The notes under the pieces are model-generated. The model was given only the letters and a program-made list of their open reading frames with translations, made no database searches and was not told the DNA's origin. From the NCBI GenBank assembly GCA_020634395.1, contig JACKBU010000016.1:41095-105094 (forward strand): a stretch of DNA of 64,000 nt, written 5' to 3'. Position 1 is the stretch's first letter, and the number at the start of each line of letters is the position of its first letter. This document shows positions 16,850 through 25,569 of this stretch, one piece after another. Source of the stretch: Ardenticatenaceae bacterium. Lineage in GTDB: Bacteria > Chloroflexota > Anaerolineae > Promineifilales > Promineifilaceae. The position numbers and the translations under genes are program-made.

Positions 16850-18367
16850 TTAGTTGCTGATTCCCGTCTCGCGCAGCAAAGGTTCCAACAAATTATCCAC
16901 CGGCACAAAATCATCGGTTAGCAAAATCGGCGGCGCTTGCTGCAAGAGAGCGTCCAGTTCCGCCTGGGAAAGAAACGTTTCGGCCAGGGGAGCCGCAGCC
17001 ATAACCGGAGTTAAATCTCGCTTGGCGGCGACGATGACAAACGTTTGCCGCCGGACTTCGCCGGGCGGACCGACCGTTGGCGCGGCGTACACGTAAGGAA
17101 ATGTCTGCCGCAAGGTGTAGACGTAGGCGCGAAAGAAGTTTAACGCACGGCCGTCGATGATATTGGCCAGAAACAGCCCATCATCGCCTAAATGTGCCGC
17201 AATCATCTCGTTAAATTCGCGGGTGGTTAAGTGATACGGCACCGACACATCGTTGAATGCGTCTCCAAGAATCAGGTCGTAACGGGCGGCGGAGGGCAGG
17301 TTGTTCATGAAGCGGCGTGCATCTTCGTTGATGGAGGTGATGGTTGTCTGGGGGGAAAGGGCGAGATAGGCCACGTTTACGGCCGTTACCGCGGGGTCAA
17401 TCTCCACCACGTCCAGGCGGCTGCCCGGAAACGTGGCCTCCAGATAGCGCGGAAAGACGTAGCCGCCGCCGCCAATAAACAGCGCCGAGGGCGCGGCGTC
17501 TGGCTTCGTCACGGCCGTTACCACGTCGGCGTACACCTGCTCGTAGCGATATAACAACTGCGTCGGGTCATCCAGGTCCACAATGCTGTGCGTCAGGCGA
17601 TCCAGCAGCAGGTGCCGGCGCTGTGGATTGGCCGTATCGGTGCGAATCTGGATGCAAAAGTAATTGGTTTCGCGCAGGCAGTCGCTTTGCAGCCCGCCGG
17701 CGGCCCAGACGCCCGCTAACAACGCCGCAAATAATCCCAGGCTGCCGCCTATGGGCCGCCCTCGCCACCCGTCCGTCCAACCAATCAACACACCCACCAG
17801 CAGCAGCGCTCCGGCCACGCCCAACACAATTGCCCGCGTGCCGAACTGGCTTATGAAAAAAAAGCCGGTGGCAAATGTACCCACGATGCTGCCTAATGCT
17901 CCGGCAGCGTAGAGTTTTCCGACCACGTTGCCGGTCTGGTCTAAATCCGTCAGGGTAAGTTTGACGACAATCGGGCTGATTGTGCCCAGGAGGGCGGCGG
18001 GCAGGAGGAAAACGGCCGTAAAAGCCAGCAGTACCCCGGCAATCACCGGCAGCCGTCCACCGGGTGCGCCAATAAACTGCACGGTCAACAGCACACTCAG
18101 GCTGGCTGCGGCCGATAGGACAAACATGGCAGCCAGCAGCCGGCGGCTGGCCCGCCGGTCGGCCAGGCGACCGCCGATGTAATTGCCCAGGCTGATCCCC
18201 GCCAGAATCACGCCAATCACGCTGGTCCAGGTGTATAAATTGACGCCCACTCGCGGGGCCATCAATCGGCCAGCGACCAGTTCCAAAACGAGGGTACAAA
18301 AATTGGAAAGAAAAACGATGAAAACGGCCGTTACAGGAGCTAAAGTTTGCGAGGCGCGTGTATGCAT
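16850..18367 (-). CDS. Membrane-fused spermidine synthase-like protein
   Basis: Residues 1-215 hold about seven membrane helices, starting with FLSNFCTLVLELVAGRLMAP, which is typical of the fused-MFS/spermidine synthase family. The C-terminal 250 residues are an AdoMet-type Rossmann domain: ALFIGGGGYVFPRYLE, VVEIDPAV and LILGDAFND, the aminopropyltransferase motifs. Such proteins occur in many bacteria; some may make polyamines, but for most the activity is unproven. A hairpin terminator at 18408-18441 separates it from the upstream transporter block. Confidence 0.88.
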   Translation of the reverse strand: MHTRASQTLAPVTAVFIVFLSNFCTLVLELVAGRLMAPRVGVNLYTWTSVIGVILAGISLGNYIGGRLADRRASRRLLAAMFVLSAAASLSVLLTVQFIGAPGGRLPVIAGVLLAFTAVFLLPAALLGTISPIVVKLTLTDLDQTGNVVGKLYAAGALGSIVGTFATGFFFISQFGTRAIVLGVAGALLLVGVLIGWTDGWRGRPIGGSLGLFAALLAGVWAAGGLQSDCLRETNYFCIQIRTDTANPQRRHLLLDRLTHSIVDLDDPTQLLYRYEQVYADVVTAVTKPDAAPSALFIGGGGYVFPRYLEATFPGSRLDVVEIDPAVTAVNVAYLALSPQTTITSINEDARRFMNNLPSAARYDLILGDAFNDVSVPYHLTTREFNEMIAAHLGDDGLFLANIIDGRALNFFRAYVYTLRQTFPYVYAAPTVGPPGEVRRQTFVIVAAKRDLTPVMAAAPLAETFLSQAELDALLQQAPPILLTDDFVPVDNLLEPLLRETGISN

Positions 18368-18407
18368 AAAACAATGATGCCGCAGACGGCCGTTTTTGCA
18401 AAACGGA

Positions 18408-18441
18408 AAGTGCCAGGCGCTCTCTCAAATGCCTGGCACTT
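18408..18441 (-). terminator. Hairpin terminator of the sugar transporter operon
   Basis: The 11-bp arms AAGTGCCAGGC (18408-18418) and GCCTGGCACTT (18431-18441) are exact complements with a 12-nt loop. They lie 32 bp after the permease stop. On the minus strand the stem is followed by a short T-rich stretch, so termination is plausible but not perfect. Confidence 0.7.
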
Positions 18442-18472
18442 ATAAAAACGGCCGTTAGGAGAAGCAATGCCT

Positions 18473-19654
18473 CTAACTTCTATTCCGCGTCGCCACGTCA
18501 AAAATAACGGCCGCTGCCAACACCGCGCCACGAACCATGTATTGGTAAGAAATGCCAATACCCATTAAGTTCATGCCGCTCGTCAACGAGGCCATCACCA
18601 GAGCGCCGATCAGCGCCCCGGTCACTTTACCCACACCACCGGCCGCCGAAACACCGCCCACAAAGGCCGCCGCAATAGCGTCCAACTCGAACAGCGTCCC
18701 GGCTGTCGTCGTCGCCGACTGCAGCCGCGAAGCAAACAAAATACCCGACAGCGCCGACAACATACCCATCTGTCCAAACACCACGTAGGTAATATTCTTG
18801 ACGTTCACGCCGCTCAATTCGGCCGCTTCCGGATTACCGCCGACAGCGTAAATGTGGCGCCCCAACACAGTCTTGGTGGTAATAAAATGATACAGGCCCA
18901 CCACAATCAACATCACCACCACTGTCCAGGACAGCCCGTTGTAACCGGCCAACACCCAGGTCATGCCACCCACCACAGCCGACACAAACACAAGTTTCAG
19001 GATGAAGATGTTCATCGGCAGCACTTCAAAGTTATATTCCAGTTTTTTGCGCCGACTATTGATCTCCCCCACAATGTAAATAATAATGGCCACAAGCCCC
19101 AACAAAAGCGTCAACTTGTGCATATCCGGCAAAATACCCAGGCCCGGAATATCAGGAATGTAGCCATTCCCAATAGCATTAAACGCATCATTGGGGATGA
19201 TGATAGTGCCGGTTTCCTCCGTGACAACCAGAATAGCTCCACGATAAAACAGCCAGCCGGCCAGCGTCGCCACAAATGCCGGAATACCCATCTGCGCCAC
19301 CAAAAACCCGGGGACTAACCCCAGCAGCATGCCCAAAATCAGCACAAACGGAATCACAACCAGTACCGGCCAGCCCCAGAACACCATCGCAATAGCCGCC
19401 ACCGCTCCCAGAAAACCCGCCAAAAAACCCACCGACAGGTCAATGTGCCGGATTACGATCACCAGCGTCATCCCCACGCCCAAAACCGCAATATAACCTG
19501 TCTGATTCAGCAGGTTACTAATGTTACGGGATGAAATAAAGATGCCGTCCGTGAGAATGGCAAAAATCGCCCAAATCACAAACAAGGCAATAAACATGCC
19601 GTATTCACGGATATTTTGCCGTAGTACTCTCTGTAGATCCTTGAAAAAAGACAT
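18473..19654 (-). CDS. mmsB: Sugar ABC transporter permease (MmsB/GguB/XylH type)
   Basis: The 393-residue integral membrane protein has ten or more helices. RHIDLSVGFLAGFLGAV is the conserved CUT2 permease motif, and GRHIYAVGGNPEAAELSGV is the cytoplasmic loop thought to contact the ATPase. The long loop after helix 5 (NSRRKKLEY) is typical of the multiple-monosaccharide permease MmsB/GguB. It starts 11 nt after the ATPase stop and closes the operon. Substrates of characterised homologues include arabinose, galactose, glucose and xylose. Confidence 0.92.
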   Translation of the reverse strand: MSFFKDLQRVLRQNIREYGMFIALFVIWAIFAILTDGIFISSRNISNLLNQTGYIAVLGVGMTLVIVIRHIDLSVGFLAGFLGAVAAIAMVFWGWPVLVVIPFVLILGMLLGLVPGFLVAQMGIPAFVATLAGWLFYRGAILVVTEETGTIIIPNDAFNAIGNGYIPDIPGLGILPDMHKLTLLLGLVAIIIYIVGEINSRRKKLEYNFEVLPMNIFILKLVFVSAVVGGMTWVLAGYNGLSWTVVVMLIVVGLYHFITTKTVLGRHIYAVGGNPEAAELSGVNVKNITYVVFGQMGMLSALSGILFASRLQSATTTAGTLFELDAIAAAFVGGVSAAGGVGKVTGALIGALVMASLTSGMNLMGIGISYQYMVRGAVLAAAVIFDVATRNRS

Positions 19655-19665
19655 CTTTAATCTCC

Positions 19666-21192
19666 TTAGTTCCTCGTCGCCAAATGCATAATTGTTTCTT
19701 GCGTCGCTTCTTCCGCCGGCAGTTCTCCCGTAATTCTGCCAGCCGACACCACATACACCCTATCGCTCATTCCCAGAATCTCCGGCAGTTCAGACGAAAT
19801 CATGATGATGCTCATGCCCTGCTCCACCAGCCTGTTCATGATCGTATAAATTTCATACTTCGCGCCCACGTCAATACCGCGTGTGGGCTCATCGAGAATC
19901 AAAATCTCCGGCTTCACGAACAGCCACTTTGCCAGAGACACTTTTTGTTGGTTGCCACCGCTCAGGTTCACCACGGTCTGCTCAATGCTGGGCGTCTTAA
20001 TATTCAACGTATTTTTATATTCGTTGGCTACTTTAATTTCCGCGTTGTTGTCTACCACGCCACGCCGGGCAATTTCCCGCAGATTTGCCAGCGTAATATT
20101 CTGTCGTACGTCCTGAATCAGAATAAGCCCATTGCGCTTTCTATCCTCAGAAACATAGGCTACACCCGCGCTAATCGCTTCTTCAGGATGGCTGAAAGTT
20201 CTCTTCTCTCCGTGTAAAAACAACTCCCCCTGAACATGGTATCGCTCTGGGTTGCCAAAAATGCTCAAAGCCAGTTCTGTGCGCCCCGATCCCATCAAAC
20301 CAGAAAAGCCTACGATCTCGCCCTTTTTCACGGTAAAGTTATTATCCTCAAGGATGTTGCGTTCGCGTGCCGGATCGTAGGCGCTCCAACCCTTAACCTC
20401 TAACACAACCTCATCAGAACGCTTGTGCTCTCTCTTGGGATAAATATTGTCAATTTCACGTCCTACCATGTGCTTGATCAGCACATTCTCGGATACTTCG
20501 CCCTTGTGGGCATCCAGCGTGCAAATCGTTTTCCCATCCCGCAAAACTGTTACTGAATCGGCAATGTCCATTACCTCTTTCAGTTTATGGGTGATCAACA
20601 CACAGGTAACACCTTGGTCGCGCAAATCGCGCAGTAACAAGAAAAGATTATCTACATCTCTTTCGTTCAAAGCCGAAGTAGGCTCATCCAAAATCAACAG
20701 CTTGACGTCTTTGCTTAAAGCTTTAGCAATTTCTACCAACTGCTGCTTGCCCACACCCAGCTCGCGCACTTTAGCCGCTGGGTTAACATCCAGCCGCACT
20801 TTCTTCAGCATTTCGCTGGCACGACGAATAGTCTCATTCCAATCTACCATCAGGCCGCTGCGAATCTCATGGCCGACGAAAATATTTTCGTAGACAGTCA
20901 TATCTGGAACGAGGGCCAGTTCCTGGTAAATAATGCTGATGCCCACCTTTTCGCTGTCGCGGATTCCCCCGAATTTTTGTAGTTCACCATCAAGAATAAT
21001 CTCGCCTGAATATTCGTTGTGTGGATAAACGCCGCTCAACACCTTCATCAGAGTGGACTTACCCGCGCCGTTTTCTCCCACCAGGCAGTGAACTTCCCCT
21101 CTTTTTACCCGGAAACTAACGTTATCCAGGGCCTTTACGCCGGGGAATTCTTTTGTGATGTTTTTCATTTCCAATATGGGCGTCTCATTCAT
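19666..21192 (-). CDS. mmsA: Sugar ABC transporter ATP-binding protein (MmsA/GguA type, two cassettes)
   Basis: The 508-residue protein carries two ABC domains. The first has an intact Walker A, GENGAGKS (residues 39-46), and Walker B LLILDEPTSAL. The second has the altered Walker A GSGRTE usual for CUT2 transporters, with signature LSGGNQQKVSLAKWL and Walker B ILILDEPTRGIDVG. It energises uptake through the adjacent permease. A perfect 38-bp palindrome separates it from the upstream binding-protein gene and may lower its expression relative to that gene. Confidence 0.95.
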   Translation of the reverse strand: MNETPILEMKNITKEFPGVKALDNVSFRVKRGEVHCLVGENGAGKSTLMKVLSGVYPHNEYSGEIILDGELQKFGGIRDSEKVGISIIYQELALVPDMTVYENIFVGHEIRSGLMVDWNETIRRASEMLKKVRLDVNPAAKVRELGVGKQQLVEIAKALSKDVKLLILDEPTSALNERDVDNLFLLLRDLRDQGVTCVLITHKLKEVMDIADSVTVLRDGKTICTLDAHKGEVSENVLIKHMVGREIDNIYPKREHKRSDEVVLEVKGWSAYDPARERNILEDNNFTVKKGEIVGFSGLMGSGRTELALSIFGNPERYHVQGELFLHGEKRTFSHPEEAISAGVAYVSEDRKRNGLILIQDVRQNITLANLREIARRGVVDNNAEIKVANEYKNTLNIKTPSIEQTVVNLSGGNQQKVSLAKWLFVKPEILILDEPTRGIDVGAKYEIYTIMNRLVEQGMSIIMISSELPEILGMSDRVYVVSAGRITGELPAEEATQETIMHLATRN

Positions 21193-21224
21193 AATCAGCT
21201 CCGGCCGTATTTATTACATTCTTA

Positions 21225-21262
21225 TTGTGAATGGCGGCGGCGCGCGCCGCCGCCATTCACAA
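21225..21262. promoter_or_regulatory. Perfect 38-bp palindrome between binding-protein and ATPase genes
   Basis: The arm beginning TTGTGAATGGCGGCGGCG is mirrored exactly over the following half, giving a GC-rich stem with almost no loop. It lies in the 94-bp gap between the substrate-binding and ATPase genes. Such intercistronic hairpins, as after malE in enterobacteria, protect the upstream message or attenuate the downstream one. That would give excess binding protein. The function here is inferred. Confidence 0.8.
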
Positions 21263-21286
21263 ATTAACCAACACTACATGCTTATT

Positions 21287-22480
21287 TTACTGCAAACCGG
21301 TGAAATCGCTGGCGTCGTAGTAGCCAGAATCGATCAGTTCAGCTTTGACGTTATCTTTGTCGACGGTGACGACCGGGGATTGAATAGCCGGTACATCGAT
21401 AACACCGTTGTTGTAAGAACCTTGAGCATCGGGGGTGTTGCCCTCCAGCAAAGCAACGGCCGCGTTGATGGCATCGTTCACCAGCGTGCGCACGTCTTTG
21501 AAGACGGTCATGGACTGCTTGCCGTCGATGATGTACTGCACAGAGGCTTTCTCGGCATCCTGACCGGTGACGTAGTAGTTGCTCACGTCGCTGTCAGCCG
21601 CAAAAGCATCGGCGATAGCGCGCGCGGTGCCGTCGTTCGGCGCCAGAATGAAGACTTCGCCTTTGTCTTCGGCCGTCGCTACCGTCAGGTTGGCTTCGGC
21701 GAGGTTTTTGGCGGTGTTGAAGTCCCAGTTGGTGGTGATCTGGCCGATGATCTGGGCCATCTGGTCGCGGCTCAGGTCAGCGGTGTCTTGCAGAGCTACC
21801 GCTTCGCTGGAGTTCTTGATCACGAACGTGCCGTCGGCAATCTTCGGCTGCAGCACTTTCCAGGCGCCTTCAAAGAAAATGAACGCGTTGTTGTCCGAGG
21901 CCGCACCAGCGTACAGATACAGCGGGTTGCCCGTGCCTTCTGCATGGTCTACCAGGTACTGCGCCTGCTGCGCACCCACGGCCAGGCTGTCGAACGTCAC
22001 GTAGTAGTCCACCGCGTCGGTGTCACGAATCAGCCGGTCATAGGAAATGACTTTCACGCCTGCTTCGTGCGCCGCTTCAGCAGCTGCTGCTGCCGCTGAA
22101 CCGTCTTGCGGGGTGATGATAATGACTTTCACGCCTTTGGTGATCAGGTCTTCGACGTTGGCTTTCTCTTTGGCGCTGTCACCCTGGCTGAACAAGATCT
22201 CGACGTCGTAGCCGGCCGCTGTCAGTGCTTCCTGGAATCGGGTTTCGTCCTGGACCCACCGCGGTTCGTCTTTCGTCGGCAGCACGATGCCTACTTTGCC
22301 GGCAACAGCTTCGGCTTCCGGCTGGCTGCTGGTGGCTTCGGTGGGTTGAGCTGCTTCTTGAGACGAGGTTGTAGCAGCAGGTTCTTCTGTCGTTTGGGTG
22401 GCGCCTGAACCACAAGCTGCCAGAACGAGGGTGAGGGCAAGTATCAACAGTACAATAACGTACCAACTCTTTTTTAGCAT
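21287..22480 (-). CDS. chvE: Sugar-binding lipoprotein of ABC transporter (ChvE/MmsE type)
   Basis: The 397-residue lipoprotein has a signal peptide ending LVLAAC (Cys23) and a Ser/Thr/Glu linker. The mature domain is a periplasmic-binding fold: VGIVLPTKDEPRW at the start, IITPQDGSAAAAAAEAA, ISYDRLIRDTDAVDYYVTFD, and a C-terminal SPVVTVDKDNVK. These match multiple-monosaccharide-binding ChvE-like proteins. AAGGAG is 8 nt before the ATG. It leads the transporter genes and follows the two-component genes by 277 bp. In Agrobacterium, ChvE also signals to the VirA kinase, which makes the adjacent kinase notable. Confidence 0.93.
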   Translation of the reverse strand: MLKKSWYVIVLLILALTLVLAACGSGATQTTEEPAATTSSQEAAQPTEATSSQPEAEAVAGKVGIVLPTKDEPRWVQDETRFQEALTAAGYDVEILFSQGDSAKEKANVEDLITKGVKVIIITPQDGSAAAAAAEAAHEAGVKVISYDRLIRDTDAVDYYVTFDSLAVGAQQAQYLVDHAEGTGNPLYLYAGAASDNNAFIFFEGAWKVLQPKIADGTFVIKNSSEAVALQDTADLSRDQMAQIIGQITTNWDFNTAKNLAEANLTVATAEDKGEVFILAPNDGTARAIADAFAADSDVSNYYVTGQDAEKASVQYIIDGKQSMTVFKDVRTLVNDAINAAVALLEGNTPDAQGSYNNGVIDVPAIQSPVVTVDKDNVKAELIDSGYYDASDFTGLQ

Positions 22481-22681
22481 TTCATCTTCTCCTTAATGTT
22501 TTTCAAACTGTAGTTGGAACATGCTTGACTTGAACAAAAACAAATTTCTGACCTGAGCACCTCCTTTCCTGGACTTGACGCAATTGAAGGATTGGAAATT
22601 GCGCCGTCTGTTATAGCCCGAAAGAAGGATGGCTAAGATTTGTGGAAATTAACAGAGATAGTGCCAATTCTTTTCGGGCAG

Positions 22682-22761
22682 ATTGATTATCAATGATACC
22701 TTGATTGACACGGCCGTTTGTACCCCTGAAACCCCTAAGCCTGTTAGGGGAATTCCCCTAA
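22682..22761. promoter_or_regulatory. Repeated TTAGGGG boxes and ATTGATTATCAAT palindrome upstream of the sugar transporter
   Basis: TTAGGGG occurs on the minus strand at 22738-22732 and 22761-22755, and once in the opposite orientation at 22744-22750. The last two form a perfect 18-bp palindrome that covers the stop codon of the kinase gene. An AGGGG half-box lies next to them. ATTGATTATCAAT (22682-22694) is a separate exact palindrome. All lie between the kinase and the binding-protein gene, where a regulator of the transporter would bind. The neighbouring response regulator is the natural candidate, but no binding motif for it is known. Confidence 0.5.
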
Positions 22762-24368
22762 CGTCCGGCGCCCAAAGAGGCCACCCCAGCCGGTTTGCGG
22801 CGCGAATGTGGAATTTCCACCTGGATTTGCAAACCGCCGCCGGGTTGATTGCCCAAATCAATGCGTCCCCCCATCAAAGCCACTCGTTCGGTAACGCCCA
22901 ACAGCCCAAAGTGGCCCATCCGCCCCAGACCCCCCAGGTCGAAATCTTCACGCAGGCCCTCACCGTTATCGGTGATGGTCATTTTGAGCATTCGCGGCGA
23001 AGTACGAGTCACCGAGACCACCACGTGACTGGCATTGGCATGTTTGCGGATATTGCTCAGGCCTTCTTGCACTATCCGAAAAATTGAAAGCTCAATTTTC
23101 TCCGGCAGCCGCCCCACATTAGGGTCGAGATTTAACTCTACGGCGATGCCGGTCTGTTCGCTCCAATTGGCCACGTAGGATTTCAGCGCTCCATCGAGGC
23201 CCAGGCTGTCAATCGTTGGCGGCCGTAAATTGCCGCAAATCCGGCGCAAATCATCGATCATCCGCCGGATGTGCTCGCGCATCCCAGGAATACGCGCCGT
23301 TACTTTTGGCGGCGCCTCAACTGTATTTTCCAGATCTTCCAGTTCGTAGCTCAGACTGAGCAGGTCTTGAATGAGTTGATCATGAAGTTCGCGGGCCAGA
23401 TGTTTACGTTCCTGTTCGCGCTCGGTTAACAGCCGCCGTTGGGCGTCTTGCAGGGCGACGTTGGCTTTATCCAATGCTTCGACCTGCAGTGAGAGTTGTT
23501 TGAGGAGCTGCTTGTTCAGCGAATCTTGTTTCGCCAGGTCGCGCTTGAGCATTTGCTGATTGTAATGCAGCATTTCGGCTTTTTTGCGCGCCTGGTAGAA
23601 GCTGTCTAAGGCCCAGATGACCGGGGTAATTTGTTGATGGTCGGCAGTGCCAACAACGGCCGCTACAATTTCTTCGCGGCTGGTTCTATCGGTGGGGGTG
23701 TCGCTGATGAGACGGCCGTCGCGCAGCACCGCAATACGATCCGCCGCCGCAAACAAGTGGTCCAAATTCGTGCTGCATAAAATGATCATGCAGCCCCTCT
23801 CCTGCCACATTTTCATCAACTGCAGCAGCTGCTCCTGGTATGGCAAGCTCAAGGAACGCCCCGGATTTTCAATGATGATCAACCGGGGAAAACCGGCCGC
23901 CACCCGGGCAATCGCCACCAACTGCTTTTGTTCGGTCGAGAGACTGCTTGGTTTGGCGGTAAGCGAGGGGAAATATAGGTTAAGGGCATCTAACAGACGA
24001 GCGGCCTCATCGTGGGCTTTATACGGACTGACGATGCGGAACCAACTGGCCGGTCCCGTTAAGCTTTGTTCATTACCCAGGAAGATGTTGCCAGGAATGT
24101 CCAGCGATTCGACCAGTTTTGGCTCTTCATAGATGATGCCGATGCGCAAATCATGCGGGCGAAAGGGCCATTCCAGGCGACGGCCGTCTAAACTGATGCT
24201 GCCCGAATCCGGATAATCCCGTCCGGCCAAAACATCCAACAGCGTCCCCACGCCGCTGCCCACCCGCTCCGCCAGCCCCAAAACCTCACCCGGCCGCAAA
24301 GCAAGGCTGACGTCCTTCAACAATAACTTACTACCATGCTGCTTGGTCAAGTTCCTGATAATGAGCAT
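22758..24368 (-). CDS. Soluble histidine kinase fused to a catalytically dead sugar-type ABC-ATPase domain
   Basis: Residues 1-245 align with a CUT2 sugar ABC ATPase cassette but have lost every catalytic element. The Walker A region reads GLAERVGSGVGTLL (no Lys), the signature is LSTEQKQL instead of LSGGQ, Walker B is LIIIENP without the Asp-Glu pair, and the H-loop His is absent. Residues 255-325 form a coiled coil. A NarL-type kinase core follows, with phospho-acceptor His329 in ARELHDQLIQDLL, QEGLSNIRKHA and DNGEGL. No membrane helix is present. It starts 19 nt after the response-regulator stop and precedes a sugar ABC transporter on the same strand. The ABC-like part may dock on the permease or bind nucleotide as a sensor; this is inference. 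An in-frame TTG lies 6 nt upstream of the chosen ATG. Confidence 0.88.
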   Translation of the reverse strand: MLIIRNLTKQHGSKLLLKDVSLALRPGEVLGLAERVGSGVGTLLDVLAGRDYPDSGSISLDGRRLEWPFRPHDLRIGIIYEEPKLVESLDIPGNIFLGNEQSLTGPASWFRIVSPYKAHDEAARLLDALNLYFPSLTAKPSSLSTEQKQLVAIARVAAGFPRLIIIENPGRSLSLPYQEQLLQLMKMWQERGCMIILCSTNLDHLFAAADRIAVLRDGRLISDTPTDRTSREEIVAAVVGTADHQQITPVIWALDSFYQARKKAEMLHYNQQMLKRDLAKQDSLNKQLLKQLSLQVEALDKANVALQDAQRRLLTEREQERKHLARELHDQLIQDLLSLSYELEDLENTVEAPPKVTARIPGMREHIRRMIDDLRRICGNLRPPTIDSLGLDGALKSYVANWSEQTGIAVELNLDPNVGRLPEKIELSIFRIVQEGLSNIRKHANASHVVVSVTRTSPRMLKMTITDNGEGLREDFDLGGLGRMGHFGLLGVTERVALMGGRIDLGNQPGGGLQIQVEIPHSRRKPAGVASLGAGR

Positions 24369-24387
24369 GGGCAAACTCGCTTACTGC

Positions 24388-25440
24388 TTAGCCAATCGCA
24401 TCCTCGATGATCTGCCGCAGTGTCGCCATATCCATGTCCTTCTTATCGACAAACGCCGCCGCACCCGCTTCCAATCCCCGCCGGTGAAATTCCCGGTCGG
24501 GATAAGCGCTGATCAACACAATGCGCGCCGAGGGCACTTTAAGGTGAAGCCGCCGCGTGCAGCTGATCCCATCTTCGTTTCCCAGGACAACATCCACAAA
24601 AACGAGGTGTGGCGTCACTTTCTCGGCAATGTGCAGCGCTTCCTGGATGTCACTTGCCTCGTAAATCATCGCCTGCGACTGCGCAATGCCTACCAGGCGG
24701 CTCAACTGTTTGCGGTAACGCTTATTGTCATCAACGATAAGAATCCTGGTCCGCTCAGCCACCAGATAATCCCGCGTAAAGACGGAATCTTGGGCCGCAA
24801 CCTGCGCTGGAAGAGCCAAAATCTCCGGGTGTTCGTACAGATAAGCCAGCGCTTCCAGGCGATTGGTGACGTGCAGTTGATTATACAGGCGGGTCAGGTG
24901 ATTTTCTACCGTCTTAATACTCAGATGAAGCTGCAGGGCGATCTCCCGGTTGCCCAGGCCGTTGGTCAGGCATTGGGCAATATCTACCTGCCGTTTAGAC
25001 AAAACCGGCATATTCACCTGCGGGGACAGCAGCTTTTCCAGCAGCGGACTGGATACCCAGCGCTTTCCGGTCAGGATACGCTCTATAGCCAGCTTTAAAT
25101 CACTCAGCGGCTGATCCTTCAGATGATAGCCGTTAGCGCCCGCGCTCAACAATCCCTGCACGTAAATGTCATCATCGTAGGCGCTGACGATCAGAATGCG
25201 CAGCGCCGGGTAGCGCGTTCGGATGCTGTGAATTTCAGACAAGGGCTCGAAGCCGGGCATGTTGATGTCCATGATCAGCAGATCGGCGTCCAGGAGGTCC
25301 AGAGCCTGCATCAGTTCTACGCCGCTGCCCACTTCCGAAACCACCTCCAGATTCGCCACATCTTTGAGGGCGTTGCGGATACCGGCGCGGACTAACTCGT
25401 GATCATCGGCTAATATGATTCGGATCGTTTGGTCGGCCAT
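24388..25440 (-). CDS. Response regulator with REC-LuxR HTH-REC architecture
   Basis: Residues 6-125 are a receiver domain with acceptor Asp58 (LLIMDINMPG) and Lys109. Residues 146-203 are a LuxR/NarL-type helix-turn-helix (LSKRQVDIAQCL...NREIALQLHLSIKTVENHLTRL). Residues 231-350 are a second receiver with Asp283 (LVFVDVVLGN) and Lys333. NarL-type regulators normally end after the HTH, so the extra receiver is unusual; both receivers keep the key residues. It is first in the block with the kinase and presumably is its partner. It may control the sugar transporter downstream. The two receivers could integrate two kinases or act as a phosphate sink. Confidence 0.92.
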   Translation of the reverse strand: MADQTIRIILADDHELVRAGIRNALKDVANLEVVSEVGSGVELMQALDLLDADLLIMDINMPGFEPLSEIHSIRTRYPALRILIVSAYDDDIYVQGLLSAGANGYHLKDQPLSDLKLAIERILTGKRWVSSPLLEKLLSPQVNMPVLSKRQVDIAQCLTNGLGNREIALQLHLSIKTVENHLTRLYNQLHVTNRLEALAYLYEHPEILALPAQVAAQDSVFTRDYLVAERTRILIVDDNKRYRKQLSRLVGIAQSQAMIYEASDIQEALHIAEKVTPHLVFVDVVLGNEDGISCTRRLHLKVPSARIVLISAYPDREFHRRGLEAGAAAFVDKKDMDMATLRQIIEDAIG

Positions 25441-25462
25441 GAGAGCTCAAAGTCAAAGAAAA

Positions 25463-25530
25463 CAGGACACAGCGCCGCACAGGTACTCATCTATTTTACT
25501 CTACGAAAATCTGTGCCGGTCTGTGTCCTG
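25463..25530. repeat. Inverted repeat with 10-bp perfect outer stem between leuS and the regulator gene
   Basis: CAGGACACAG (25463-25472) and CTGTGTCCTG (25521-25530) pair exactly. An inner CACAG/CTGTG pair continues the stem after five mismatched bases, leaving a 28-nt loop. It lies between the leuS stop and the start of the response-regulator gene, both on the minus strand, so it is upstream of leuS only in map order. It may be an end-of-transcript or leader hairpin; no T-run is present. Confidence 0.55.
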
Positions 25531-25569
25531 ATCATAAGTGAGGACTTCTATTTGGGGCGATCAGCCAGT

